Shown here one piece after another: positions 9,511 to 18,646 of a DNA stretch of 64,000 nucleotides. Every line of letters begins with the position of its first letter. The stretch's first letter is position 1. This DNA is from Ignavibacteriales bacterium (GTDB lineage Bacteria; Bacteroidota; Ignavibacteria; Ignavibacteriales; Ignavibacteriaceae). The position numbers and the translations under genes are program-made. Location of the stretch: positions 496,001-560,000 of the forward strand of contig JADJIA010000001.1 of the NCBI GenBank assembly GCA_016707285.1. The letters run 5' to 3'. The notes under the pieces are model-generated. The model made no database searches, was not told the origin of the DNA, and saw only the letters and a program-made list of their open reading frames with translations.

Positions 9511-10257
9511 ATGAATAATTACAAACTTACCATTCAATATGACGGCTCAAAATTCAGCGGTTGGCAGATTCAAAAAAATGCCATTTCCGTGCAGGAAAAA
9601 ATAAAATCCGCTATTGAATCCATCCTTAAAGAAGAAATTGTATTAACAGGAGCCGGAAGAACCGACACCGGCGTTCATGCACTCGGGCAGGTTGCAAATT
9701 TTAAATGTGAGCAGGATATCGATTTTTATCGCTTCAAATACTCATTAAATTCAATGCTCCCCTTCTCCATTCGGATTAAAAATATGGAGAGAGTCCATGA
9801 AACTTTTAATGCGAGATATGACGCAATATCAAGATCGTATCTCTACTTTATTTCTTACTCCCCCACTCCATTTAATTACAATTTTGTTTATAACTACCAC
9901 TTCCCGGTTGACATAACTGTTTTGAATCAACTGTCACAACCACTCATCGGAGCTCATGACTTTTCTTCATTCACAAAATATGCAAAAGAACGCGAAACAT
10001 TTAATTGTGAAATCAAAACAATAAAATGGACAAAAATCAAGGGGATTGTGGTAATGTTTATTGAGGCTGACAGATTCCTTCACGGGATGGTGAGAGCAAT
10101 CACCGGAACTTTGCTCATGACTGCCAAATCAGGTGGCAACAAAAGCCATATTATTGATATTCTTCAAGCAAAGAATCGCGAATTTGCAAATGCCTCAGCA
10201 CCTGCCAAAGGACTTTTTTTATATAAAGTGAAATACCCAAAAATAAATGAAATTTAA
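9511..10257 (+). CDS. truA: tRNA pseudouridine synthase A
   Basis: A 248-residue protein that isomerises uridines 38-40 in tRNA anticodon stems. The N terminus LTIQYDGSKFSGWQ and the catalytic-loop motif GAGRTDTGVHALGQ, with the essential aspartate at about residue 52, are diagnostic. The FLHGMVRAITGTLL segment near residue 193 is the conserved C-terminal core. The length is normal. It overlaps the next gene by 11 bases, indicating translational coupling. The ATG has no obvious Shine-Dalgarno sequence. Confidence 0.95.
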   Translation: MNNYKLTIQYDGSKFSGWQIQKNAISVQEKIKSAIESILKEEIVLTGAGRTDTGVHALGQVANFKCEQDIDFYRFKYSLNSMLPFSIRIKNMERVHETFNARYDAISRSYLYFISYSPTPFNYNFVYNYHFPVDITVLNQLSQPLIGAHDFSSFTKYAKERETFNCEIKTIKWTKIKGIVVMFIEADRFLHGMVRAITGTLLMTAKSGGNKSHIIDILQAKNREFANASAPAKGLFLYKVKYPKINEI

Positions 10258-10696
10258 ATTCGAAAAATCAGTTGTCATTAAAGCCGGCCTCCGGGAGTTG
10301 TTTAATTTCCACTTGAACACCCAAAATATCACCATAATCTCCTCACCGTTTCCGGTAATTGAAAAAATCGAAATGAGTTCAAATCCTCTCAAAACCGACT
10401 CCACCGTTTCTCTTTTATTAAATTTTTTAATCATCAGACAAAACTGGATTATGAAAATTTCCGAGGTGAAACCGTTTGAAGTGGTAACAGATATCCAGGT
10501 TAAAGGTCCATTTAAAGTGTGGGAACACAAGCATATTTTTGAGGAAACTAAAGCCGGGGTAAAAATGACTGATAACATAATATTTTCACCTCCCTGGGGG
10601 GTAATTGGGCTGCTAACACTTCCTTTGTTATATTTACAACTTTATTTAATGTTTTCTGACAGACATAGAAGAACAAGAAATTTTTTTGAGAGGTGA
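10247..10696 (+). CDS. SRPBCC-superfamily ligand-binding protein
   Basis: A 149-residue cytoplasmic protein starting MKFKFEKSVVIKAGLRELFNFH. It shows the START/Bet v 1-like pattern: an N-terminal strand, a helix with FxFH, mid strands (WIMKISEVKPFEVVTDIQVKGPFKVWEHKHIFEE) and a long C-terminal helix. Such proteins hold hydrophobic ligands in a cavity; the ligand is unknown. It overlaps truA by 11 bases at its start, and its stop lies inside the ribosome-binding region of the next gene, so the three genes are translated together. Confidence 0.75.
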   Translation: MKFKFEKSVVIKAGLRELFNFHLNTQNITIISSPFPVIEKIEMSSNPLKTDSTVSLLLNFLIIRQNWIMKISEVKPFEVVTDIQVKGPFKVWEHKHIFEETKAGVKMTDNIIFSPPWGVIGLLTLPLLYLQLYLMFSDRHRRTRNFFER

Positions 10697-10700
10697 AGAA

Positions 10701-11189
10701 TTGGAATTTTTGGCACAGTTTCATCCCAAAGCGGTGCATTTCCCCGTGGCACTTTTAACTATTTATCCTTTTTTGGTGATCATTTACAATTTTTATAAAA
10801 ACGAAGCCCTGGCAAAAGGTACTCTTTTAATCCTTGCCGGTGGCCTTGCAGGGATTGTGCTTGCTCTTTTATCCGGTAACAGCGCTCTCCGGTTTTTTGT
10901 GGATCAAAACCTTAATCATCCAAAGATTGAGCTCGTTAAAGGTCTTATAGAAACTCACGAGAATTTTGCGACTGCAACCACTGTGTTATACTCAATGATC
11001 TTCATTTTGAATTTTTTCTATTTCGTTAAATATTTCATTAAAAAAGAGACTACAACCAATTATATGGTCGCTCTTCCAAAAATTATTCTCGCTTTGTCAC
11101 TAATCGCACTTTATCTTCTTTATGTTACAGGTGACCTCGGGGGTGATCTTGTATTTAAACACGGTGTTGGCACCGATATTTTCAGGTAA
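10701..11189 (+). CDS. DUF2231-family membrane protein
   Basis: A 162-residue integral membrane protein with the DUF2231 hallmark HPKAVHFPVALL near the N terminus and four predicted hydrophobic segments (about 10-30, 40-58, 92-112, 122-142). I chose TTG 10701 because GAGAGGTG lies just upstream with good spacing; an in-frame TTG at 10686 would add five residues but has no such site. The family is of unknown function; some members sit near redox or haem proteins, but nothing here points to that. It is part of the truA operon. Confidence 0.7.
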   Translation: MEFLAQFHPKAVHFPVALLTIYPFLVIIYNFYKNEALAKGTLLILAGGLAGIVLALLSGNSALRFFVDQNLNHPKIELVKGLIETHENFATATTVLYSMIFILNFFYFVKYFIKKETTTNYMVALPKIILALSLIALYLLYVTGDLGGDLVFKHGVGTDIFR

Positions 11190-11192
11190 TAA

Positions 11193-11783
11193 ATGAAAAG
11201 ATTATTGTTAATTCTTCTCTTCCTCTTGCCCCGTCTTTTGTTTGCGGGCGATCCGGGTGAAAGCAAAGCCAGAGGTTATTTCTTTGCAGTGGGAGTGGGA
11301 CCAAGAATACCCTTTGGAAGTTTTGCGTCAAAAACTGTTTTTGGATATGGTTTTAATGCCGAAATATCTTATGTGGACAATAAAATAATGCCGTTTTTCC
11401 TCTTTGGGAAAATTGGTTTTGAACAATTTCCCGGTTCTCAAGAATTTTATCAGGACAGCGAGTATTCTCACTACAGTGTCCAGTATCTCCCCGTTTCAGT
11501 GGGTGTAAGGCACTATTTTGCTCCAATTCTTAAAAATGTTTTCCTGCTTACACCAATCGCTGAAGTTTCAGGATCATTGATTGTTTTCCAGGAGCTCCAC
11601 GATTTTAAGCCGGGTGTAAACCGTAACGGATACATAGATGATGGAGTCAAGTTTGGTGGAAGTGCCGGTTTTGGTGTTTCGGCTTTTGTACTTGAGATGA
11701 TGGCTTCCTATAATGTTTACAATAACGATCAGTTCTTTTCTTTCGATCTGAAAGTAAGACTTCCTTTATATGTTTCTTTTTAA
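11193..11783 (+). CDS. Small outer-membrane beta-barrel-like protein
   Basis: A 196-residue secreted protein. A signal peptide (MKRLLLILLFLLPRLLFAG) is followed by alternating strands with glycine-rich turns (GVGPRIPFGSFASKTVFGYGFNAEISY) and a terminal segment FDLKVRLPLYVSF that ends in phenylalanine, as expected for an 8-10-stranded barrel of the OMP_b-brl kind. It starts 3 bases after the DUF2231 gene and is followed closely by the crotonase gene. No specific function is recognisable. Confidence 0.65.
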   Translation: MKRLLLILLFLLPRLLFAGDPGESKARGYFFAVGVGPRIPFGSFASKTVFGYGFNAEISYVDNKIMPFFLFGKIGFEQFPGSQEFYQDSEYSHYSVQYLPVSVGVRHYFAPILKNVFLLTPIAEVSGSLIVFQELHDFKPGVNRNGYIDDGVKFGGSAGFGVSAFVLEMMASYNVYNNDQFFSFDLKVRLPLYVSF

Positions 11784-11793
11784 TGAGGATAAA

Positions 11794-12576
11794 ATGGACT
11801 ACAAATTTTTAAACTGTGATGTTCAGAATTTTATTGCAACTGTGGTGATAAACCGCCCCGACAAACTAAATGCACTTAACTCCGATCTGCTTGACGAACT
11901 GGATCAACTTCTTGACTCTTTCAGAAATGACCCGATTGTAAGAGTTGTAATTATAACCGGAGCCGGTGAAAAATCGTTTGTTGCCGGTGCTGATATCGCA
12001 GAACTTGCCGCTTTAGGAGTTAGCGAAGCAAAACGATTCGCCGCTAATGGACAAAGAATCTTTTTAAAAATCGAAAGACTTGGAAAACCTGTAATCGCTG
12101 CCGTTAACGGATATGCGCTGGGTGGCGGGTGTGAACTTGCACTTGCATGCCACATAAGATTTGCTTCTGGAAATGCCATTTTTGGTCAACCTGAAGTCAA
12201 TCTTGGAACAATCCCCGGCTATGGAGGCACTCAAAGACTGACAAAGCTTATCAACACCGGAAGAGCCCTGGAAATGATTCTCAGTGGAGATAAAATAACA
12301 GCGGATGAAGCTCTGGCAATCGGATTGGTAAACAAAGTATTTGATAAAGATGAACTTCTTGCCAAAACATTTGAATTCGCCGAAAAGATAGCATCAAAAC
12401 CCGTTAATGCCATCTCCTGGGCTATTGATGCCGTGACCGCAGCACCGGATTTGAATATTGATGCAGGACTCGATTTTGAGGCATCATTGTTTGCGTTGTG
12501 CGCAGGAACCAACGATTTTAAGGAAGGCACAACAGCTTTTCTCCAAAAACGAAAAGCCGAATTTAAGGGAAATTAG
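11794..12576 (+). CDS. Enoyl-CoA hydratase/isomerase (crotonase family)
   Basis: A 260-residue soluble enzyme, probably hydrating short- or medium-chain 2-enoyl-CoA. It has the oxyanion-hole segments SFVAGADIAEL and NGYALGGGCELALAC. Both catalytic glutamates are present, one in FGQPEVNLGTIPGYGGTQRL and one in RALEMILSGDKI. I chose ATG 11794 because TGAGGA precedes it; an upstream in-frame ATG (11770) lies inside the previous gene. No other beta-oxidation gene is nearby, so the pathway role is open. Confidence 0.88.
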   Translation: MDYKFLNCDVQNFIATVVINRPDKLNALNSDLLDELDQLLDSFRNDPIVRVVIITGAGEKSFVAGADIAELAALGVSEAKRFAANGQRIFLKIERLGKPVIAAVNGYALGGGCELALACHIRFASGNAIFGQPEVNLGTIPGYGGTQRLTKLINTGRALEMILSGDKITADEALAIGLVNKVFDKDELLAKTFEFAEKIASKPVNAISWAIDAVTAAPDLNIDAGLDFEASLFALCAGTNDFKEGTTAFLQKRKAEFKGN

Positions 12577-12591
12577 GGAGCCGGAAAAAAA

Positions 12592-13620
12592 TTGATCAAA
12601 TTCAAATTATTTCTAATTGGTGTTCTCACTATGGCTTCTGTGGGTACTTATATTTATGTACAACCGGCAGAATCTAAAAAGGCTGAAGAAGAAATAAAAC
12701 CGGTTGTTGTGTCAAAAAGGTTTCTTACCCGGGCACTCACCGACTCACTGATCAATTCAACACTCGAAGAATATTCCATTCCCGATTCATTTTATGTGAT
12801 TCCCAAAAAGGGGAAAAAACTGCCGAAGGTTTTGGTTCCTGAAGACCTTCCGGTTCCAACACTGGAAAATTCCTTGTACAATAAATTCTCTCTTTTCGAA
12901 ACCAACATAAAAGTTGTATATAACAAAAAGGAGAAGGCGTCACTTTTCACATTAAAATTGAAAGACAACTCTGATTTTCAGTTCTTGACCCTTAAGAAAA
13001 AGGGGTTTGTGAGAACAACGACTACTATCTCGATTGTGATTACAGGCTACGAAGAGGCTGAAGAAGCCTCAAAACAGTATCTTCAAGATTATCCTGAACC
13101 TTATGTCGTGTTGTTAAAACCCACAAAAAAGACACAGTTGCTCTCCAAAGAATTTGATGAACAAAATCTTCCTTATGCAGTGTTGGTGGGAGACGATGGT
13201 GCAGAACTTGAGTTTCAGATTGAGGAAAATCATCCCAAGCGGAGGATTGAAACCACCATCTCAGGATTGATAACCGCTTTCCCCAATTCGGTCTTTTTTT
13301 TCACAGAATCAAATTCATCATTAGCGAAATCAGTGATACTTCCATTTGTGAGGGAAAAATTTGAAGGGAAAAAGAAACAATTTATTAAATCCAATGTTTT
13401 TATCAATGTTGAAGGAACCGACTCGGCAGAGACCGTCTTCAAATTTAATGAACTCTATGGAAAGAACAGAAAAAAAGAGGGTCTCGTATTTATTGTAAAC
13501 ACATCAGCGATCAAGTGGATTGAACCGGAGATCAAAAAATTAAGAAGAAAAGGTGTCCATATCTCCGGCGAGATTGGAAAACCTAAAGAAGAACCTAAGG
13601 ATTCTGTTCCCGAAGAATAA
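12592..13620 (+). CDS. Membrane-anchored protein resembling a degenerate divergent polysaccharide deacetylase (PF04748-like)
   Basis: A 342-residue protein with an N-terminal membrane anchor or signal (residues 5-25), a charged linker and a C-terminal domain from about 140. That domain follows the order of the divergent polysaccharide deacetylase (YibQ-like) family: a segment on a dipeptide-like leader (YVVLLKPTKK), then VFFFTESNSSLAKSVILPF, IKSNVFINVEGTDSAETVFKFNEL, GLVFIVNTSAIKWIEPEIKKL and GVHISGEIG. The metal-binding Asp/His motifs of active deacetylases are not visible, so it is probably inactive or has changed function. It starts at TTG after an AGGGAG site. Its last 26 bases overlap the convergent M16 gene. 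Assignment is by pattern only. Confidence 0.45.
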   Translation: MIKFKLFLIGVLTMASVGTYIYVQPAESKKAEEEIKPVVVSKRFLTRALTDSLINSTLEEYSIPDSFYVIPKKGKKLPKVLVPEDLPVPTLENSLYNKFSLFETNIKVVYNKKEKASLFTLKLKDNSDFQFLTLKKKGFVRTTTTISIVITGYEEAEEASKQYLQDYPEPYVVLLKPTKKTQLLSKEFDEQNLPYAVLVGDDGAELEFQIEENHPKRRIETTISGLITAFPNSVFFFTESNSSLAKSVILPFVREKFEGKKKQFIKSNVFINVEGTDSAETVFKFNELYGKNRKKEGLVFIVNTSAIKWIEPEIKKLRRKGVHISGEIGKPKEEPKDSVPEE

Positions 13621-14980
13621 CCTTTCCTGAATCGTTTATTTCTACAACTCCCCTTAACAACGGAGCCGGTATGGTTTTAACTATCTCATCAAAATCACCC
13701 ACTAAAACTATCTGAAGATTTTCCAGCAACATGTAATTATTAGCTGCTGTTATCGCATTTTGGATATCAACTTTCGAAAACTGTTTTGGCTGTTCAGAAT
13801 AATAATCCAATGGTAAATCTCTGGAAACTATTGACTGCATCAACATCGAAACAAAATGATAAGTCTCAAATTTAAATGGAGCTCCTTTGGTCAATAATTG
13901 TTTGCTAAATTCAAGCTCTTCGTCTGTGATGTTCTTCCTGACATCATTTAATTCTTTCAAAATTTCAAGAAGTGCGGGCCCTGTGTTCCCTGTATCAACC
14001 GAAGTCATAATCATATATTGGGCTGAATCCTTCATTGGTCTCAAAAATGAATTTATTCCGTAGGTAAATCCTTTTTCTTCTCTGAGATTTTTATTCAGTC
14101 TGCTGTTAAAATGCCCGCCATAAAGATTATTTACCACCAAAACTGCAGCATCATCCAAAGAATCACCCAATCGGGGAAGAGGAAGACCCGCAAGTATTTC
14201 AGTTTGTGAAGAGCCTTTCCTGTCAAGAATAAAAATTCTTAAATCTTTGTGAACAAATTCAGTATCAGCCGGCTCGGGATCATGGATGCCCGGAATACTC
14301 TTGAAGTTATAAATGATTGAGGCTTCGATTTCAGCATAAGGGAGATCAGAAACGACATTAAAAACAGGCTTAACGGGTTCAATATGCTCAGCATGAAAAT
14401 AAGTTACATCAGAAAGTGTGATGTTTTCAATCGATTCTTCAGTAGCTGAAAGATAAGCATATCCATTCCTTTTACCTTGAACAACAAGACTAAACAGAAA
14501 CCACGCCATCGATTGAGGATCATTTTTTGCCTGCTTAACATTGTTTTTTACTCTGTCAATTTTGCGTTCAAAATCTTCAAGATTAAAGTGTGGCTGGTAA
14601 ACCACCTCTGACAAAATTTTCATCATAAGATCGATGTCACCCGAGAGACCTTGAATGGTAACACTAAGGTAGTCAGTCTGCGCGCTTGCGCTCAGAGAGA
14701 GTCCCCTGCTTTCGAGAAGAGCATTTAATTCAAGTGCTGACCATTCTCCGGCACCTTCTTCAAGAAGCGATGCAGTGATTTGAGCAAGCCCTTCACCACC
14801 CTGCGGATCATATTTTGAACCCGCTTCGATGTTAAGTGTAACGATGGTTATCGGGAGTCTTGTTTTCCCGGCATAAATTACTTTGGATCCATTTGGAAGA
14901 AAATGTTCTTCAAAAGTTGGATACTTAAATTCTTTTCCTGTTTTTGGTGCGGGCACATTGGATCTGTTTACTGATTCCAT
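13595..14980 (-). CDS. M16-family peptidase-like protein, non-catalytic subunit
   Basis: A 461-residue protein with the two-lobed M16B fold: an N-terminal lobe from about residue 20 (FEEHFLPNGSKVIYAGK) and a second lobe beginning near FNVVSDLPYAEIEA, with the family motif NNLYGGHFNSRLNKNLREEKGFTYGI in the C-terminal half. Where active members have HxxEH it reads GLAQITASLLEEG, so the zinc ligands are lost. It is the partner of the catalytic subunit encoded directly upstream. I chose ATG 14980, one base after the upstream stop; a longer version starting inside the upstream gene is less likely. It overlaps the convergent plus-strand gene by 26 bases. Confidence 0.88.
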   Translation of the reverse strand: MESVNRSNVPAPKTGKEFKYPTFEEHFLPNGSKVIYAGKTRLPITIVTLNIEAGSKYDPQGGEGLAQITASLLEEGAGEWSALELNALLESRGLSLSASAQTDYLSVTIQGLSGDIDLMMKILSEVVYQPHFNLEDFERKIDRVKNNVKQAKNDPQSMAWFLFSLVVQGKRNGYAYLSATEESIENITLSDVTYFHAEHIEPVKPVFNVVSDLPYAEIEASIIYNFKSIPGIHDPEPADTEFVHKDLRIFILDRKGSSQTEILAGLPLPRLGDSLDDAAVLVVNNLYGGHFNSRLNKNLREEKGFTYGINSFLRPMKDSAQYMIMTSVDTGNTGPALLEILKELNDVRKNITDEELEFSKQLLTKGAPFKFETYHFVSMLMQSIVSRDLPLDYYSEQPKQFSKVDIQNAITAANNYMLLENLQIVLVGDFDEIVKTIPAPLLRGVVEINDSGKVILREQNP

Positions 14981-14981
14981 C

Positions 14982-16244
14982 TTATTTAACCCCCGGCACA
15001 ATTAACAATCTTGCATAATTTTCAGTAAAATATTTTTGTGCGGTTTTCCGCATATCATCAGCGGTTATTGTCTCGATCATTTCTAATATTCTGTCCATAT
15101 AATCAGGATCACCTGTATAAAAATTATATTCATTCATTCTTGAGGCTATGGCATTTACACTTTGAAGATTGTAGATCGCCTGAACTTTATAGCCATATTT
15201 AATCCTCTGCATCTCATCTTCTGTTATTTCGGAATTAATCGCTTTAAAGAGTTCGTCGATAATTTCTTTTTCAATCTCTTCAGGGTCAATTTCGGGTTTA
15301 ACAGTGGCTGTAAGTAGATTCATACCGTGATATTTCCCGGTATAATTGGAAAGATTAACTGATTGCAAAGATTCATCCGTAAAAACGAATTTTTTGTGAA
15401 GTCTCGAATTTTTTGATCCCGTTAGATAATCACTAATCAGTGCAAACTCTATGTCCTCACGGGAGAACGCTTTCACTGAAGGCCATGCAAAATAGAGTTT
15501 TGGAAGATGAACACGGTCAACATAAACATCTTTCACAGTCTCCGTCATGAAAAATTGTTTTACAGAAGCAGGAGGTTCCGGCTTGGGTGAGCCTGAAATC
15601 GAACCAAAATATTTCAGCACAAGGTCTTTGGCTTCTGCGGATTCAAAATCACCATGGATCACGAGTGTACAGTTAGCCGGAGTGTAAAATGTTGTAAAAA
15701 ACTCTCTTACATCGGTTAGATCAATCGAAAGAATATCTTTCATATACCCGATAACAGGGCGTCGGTATGGGTGGTTTTCAGGAAATACAAGACCAAGTAT
15801 CTTTTCAAATCCAAGTCCATAAGGTGCATTATCGTAGTTCTCGAGCCTCTCATTTTTTACCACATCAATTTGATTTGCGAGAGTTTCTTCCACTAATGCA
15901 GGGAGGAAATATCCCATCCTGTCGGACTCGAGCCACAATCCCATTTCGAGATGACTTGAAGGGAGTTTGTCGAAATATACCGTACGATCGAAGGTAGTGT
16001 TGGCATTTAAACTTCCACCGGATTCCTGGATATAGTGGAAATGTTTTCCTTTTGGAACATTAACCGAACCCTGGAACATCATGTGCTCAAAAAGATGAGC
16101 CAATCCTGATTTACGGCTTCCTTCGTTTGCGCTTCCGGTCTTATACAACAAATTTATAGCCACAATCGGGTTTTGAGTATCCGGTGCTAAAATTACTTCA
16201 AGACCATTGTCTAAAAAGTAGCGCTCATACTGTATATTGATCAT
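14982..16244 (-). CDS. M16-family zinc metallopeptidase, catalytic subunit
   Basis: A 420-residue peptidase with the inverted zinc motif HLFEH (His50, Glu53, His54) in SGLAHLFEHMMFQGS and a downstream glutamate in VVKNERLENYDNAPYG. Members of this family pair with a non-catalytic homologue to form a clamshell protease that degrades peptides; the adjoining downstream gene provides that partner. No signal peptide is visible, so it is probably cytoplasmic. It lies 10 bases after lepB and is probably co-transcribed with it. The substrate is unknown. Confidence 0.93.
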   Translation of the reverse strand: MINIQYERYFLDNGLEVILAPDTQNPIVAINLLYKTGSANEGSRKSGLAHLFEHMMFQGSVNVPKGKHFHYIQESGGSLNANTTFDRTVYFDKLPSSHLEMGLWLESDRMGYFLPALVEETLANQIDVVKNERLENYDNAPYGLGFEKILGLVFPENHPYRRPVIGYMKDILSIDLTDVREFFTTFYTPANCTLVIHGDFESAEAKDLVLKYFGSISGSPKPEPPASVKQFFMTETVKDVYVDRVHLPKLYFAWPSVKAFSREDIEFALISDYLTGSKNSRLHKKFVFTDESLQSVNLSNYTGKYHGMNLLTATVKPEIDPEEIEKEIIDELFKAINSEITEDEMQRIKYGYKVQAIYNLQSVNAIASRMNEYNFYTGDPDYMDRILEMIETITADDMRKTAQKYFTENYARLLIVPGVK

Positions 16245-16254
16245 CTTTCCTCTG

Positions 16255-17106
16255 TTAGTCGAGTATCTTTAGAATTCTTTCACCTCTTATCGAGCCGAGC
16301 AATCGAAACAGATCGCTGAACGGGATTTGATTATCCCACGAAAAGAGTACAAATATTGCTTGTCCAACTATCATGTCTCGAGCGACGGGTCCCCAAAAGC
16401 GGGAGTCGGAGCTGTCGTCTCTATTGTCACCCATCATAAAAAAATAGTCTTTTTGAAATTCATATTCGGTGACAACTTTTCCATTGATGGTGACCACACC
16501 GTTGGCAATTTCAACAACTTCAGCCTCAAATTCCCGGTTGATAAAATGTTTCCAACCAATTGCACTTCGAGCATCAAGCTGAATTTTTTGTCCTTTTTTA
16601 GGAACAATAAATCTGCCAAAATTGTCAGGAGTCCAGTCATTATTACCGGGGAACATATAAGCAGAAATCCGGGGATCGTTCTGTTTTTCACCATATTGAA
16701 CATATGCCGGCAGAGGTGCAGGCTTTCCATTAACAAAAACCACTTTGTTTTTAATTTCAATTGTATCGCCCGGTAAACCTATACACCTCTTAACATACTG
16801 GATGTTTTCAGGATTGGGTCTAAACTCCCCTTTTTCACCGGGAAAGTCGAAAACAACAATATCACCTCTATCAGGATCGGTAAATATATCCCACCTGAAA
16901 TGAGGGATGTCAATTTCAGTGTAAGGAATAAATTTGGGAGAATTGATCCCGTAGATGAACTTGTTAACAACTACGAAATCGCCAACAAGAATCGTACTTT
17001 CCATTGAAGGAGTGGGGATTCTGGTATTCTGAAAGAAAAAAGAAATGATAAAAAGTGCCGCGATAAAAGCTTGAAGTAAAGATTTAAGCTCTTTTTTTAC
17101 ATTCAA
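16255..17106 (-). CDS. lepB: Signal peptidase I
   Basis: A 283-residue inner-membrane protease with one N-terminal transmembrane segment (residues 10-27). The catalytic serine is at residue 34 in PTPSMESTIL, the catalytic lysine at 106 in QYVKRCIGLPGD, and box E reads MGDNRDDSSDSRFWGPV. It cleaves signal peptides in the periplasm and would process the many exported proteins in this window. It lies in a run with gatB upstream (76-base gap) and the M16 pair downstream (10-base gap). Confidence 0.96.
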   Translation of the reverse strand: MNVKKELKSLLQAFIAALFIISFFFQNTRIPTPSMESTILVGDFVVVNKFIYGINSPKFIPYTEIDIPHFRWDIFTDPDRGDIVVFDFPGEKGEFRPNPENIQYVKRCIGLPGDTIEIKNKVVFVNGKPAPLPAYVQYGEKQNDPRISAYMFPGNNDWTPDNFGRFIVPKKGQKIQLDARSAIGWKHFINREFEAEVVEIANGVVTINGKVVTEYEFQKDYFFMMGDNRDDSSDSRFWGPVARDMIVGQAIFVLFSWDNQIPFSDLFRLLGSIRGERILKILD

Positions 17107-17182
17107 GATTTGTTCTCCAAATTAAAATTTAAATTTACGAAAATGAGAGTTATTAAGAGGTTTAAAGATTAGTGCCCTGAAA

Positions 17183-18643
17183 CTATTTTCTGCGTGAATT
17201 CAGCAAATCCAACAAGATATTATTCACAGATGATGGATTTGCCTTCCCTTTTGTTTCCTTCATTGTCCTGCCCACAAAAAAGCCGAGCACTTTCTCTTTC
17301 CCTGCAAGATACTCTTGAACCTGTAACTCATTTTCATCAAGCAGTTTATTGATAATGTGACTTAATTCATTCTCATCGGAAATCTGGAAAAGTCCATCTT
17401 TTTCAACGATTTCGGTTGGGGAAAGAGTCGAGGATAACATCTGTGCAAATATTTCCTTACCTATTTTACCGGAGATTGAACCTGAGGAGATCAGATTCAC
17501 AAGTTCAGCGAGGCGTTTCGGTTTAATTTTGAAATCCGAGAGATCGATTTTTTCCTGATTGGCAACTTTTAACACCTCAGTCATCATCCAGTTACTTAAT
17601 TCTTTATAATTGGATGTGCAGGCTGCTGCCTCTTCAAAGTAACTTGAATAATCGGGTTGTTGAGTCAAAATCCCCGCATCATATTCAGGAAGTGAAAATT
17701 GTTTTACAAATCGTTGTTTTTTGGTTGCGGGAAGTTCCGGCATTTCCGATTTGATCTGCTGAAACCACTCTTCATCTATCACAAGAGGCATAAGATCGGG
17801 ATCGGGGAAATACCGGTAGTCGTGTGAGTCTTCTTTTGATCTCATTGGAGTGGCAATTCCCTTATCTGCATTCCATAACAGAGTTTGTTGAACAACACTC
17901 CCTCCATCTTCGAGCAGTTCTATCTGTCTTTCAATCTCATAGTTGATTGCTCTCTCCACATTTCGGAAAGAATTCATATTTTTAATCTCGGTCTTGGTCC
18001 CGAGTCTGGTTTCACCAACCGGTCTTACTGATATATTGGCATCACACCGTAAAGAACCTTCTTCCATATTCCCGTCACAAATATCAAGAAAAAGGAGAAT
18101 CTGCCTCATTGTTCTTAGATATGCCGCAGCTTCCGCAGCACTTCTGATTTCCGGTTTACTCACTATCTCAAGTAGCGGAACCCCGCATCTGTTAACATCC
18201 ACAAGTGTGAAATCACCCCGGTCATGAATTGATTTCCCGGCATCTTCTTCCAAATGTGCTCTTAAAACCCCGATTTCTCTAATCCCGCCTTCCCCCGTCT
18301 CAACTTTAAGAACACCTTCACCAACAACAGGTAAACTGAATTGCGAAATCTGATAGCCTTTTGGAAGGTCGGGATAAAAATAGTTTTTTCTGGCAAATAT
18401 GGAGGTGAGATTCACTTTTGCATCGAGAGCGAGGCCAAACCTGACAGCAAGTTCAACCGTCTTTTTGTTTAATACTGGGAGCACTCCCGGCATCCCCAAA
18501 CAAACGGGACAAACATTTTTGTTTGACTCAACAGTGAAACCTGTGGAACAACCACAAAAGATTTTTGTGTTTGTTTTTAGTTGAGCATGAACCTCAAGCC
18601 CTATTACAGGTTCATACCTGACAGTCAAAGAAGTATCCGGCAT
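17183..18643 (-). CDS. gatB: Aspartyl/glutamyl-tRNA amidotransferase subunit B
   Basis: A 486-residue subunit of the GatCAB complex that phosphorylates and amidates Glu-tRNA(Gln) or Asp-tRNA(Asn). It shows YEPVIGLEVHAQL, the zinc site CGCSTGF...CPVCLGMPGVLP, DVNRCGVPLLEIVS and EIKNMNSFRNVERAINYEI, and ends in the YqeY-like helical tail that contacts tRNA. The length is normal. It starts 3 bases after the GH13 gene. GatA and GatC are not in the window. Confidence 0.96.
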   Translation of the reverse strand: MPDTSLTVRYEPVIGLEVHAQLKTNTKIFCGCSTGFTVESNKNVCPVCLGMPGVLPVLNKKTVELAVRFGLALDAKVNLTSIFARKNYFYPDLPKGYQISQFSLPVVGEGVLKVETGEGGIREIGVLRAHLEEDAGKSIHDRGDFTLVDVNRCGVPLLEIVSKPEIRSAAEAAAYLRTMRQILLFLDICDGNMEEGSLRCDANISVRPVGETRLGTKTEIKNMNSFRNVERAINYEIERQIELLEDGGSVVQQTLLWNADKGIATPMRSKEDSHDYRYFPDPDLMPLVIDEEWFQQIKSEMPELPATKKQRFVKQFSLPEYDAGILTQQPDYSSYFEEAAACTSNYKELSNWMMTEVLKVANQEKIDLSDFKIKPKRLAELVNLISSGSISGKIGKEIFAQMLSSTLSPTEIVEKDGLFQISDENELSHIINKLLDENELQVQEYLAGKEKVLGFFVGRTMKETKGKANPSSVNNILLDLLNSRRK

Positions 18644-18646
18644 TGG

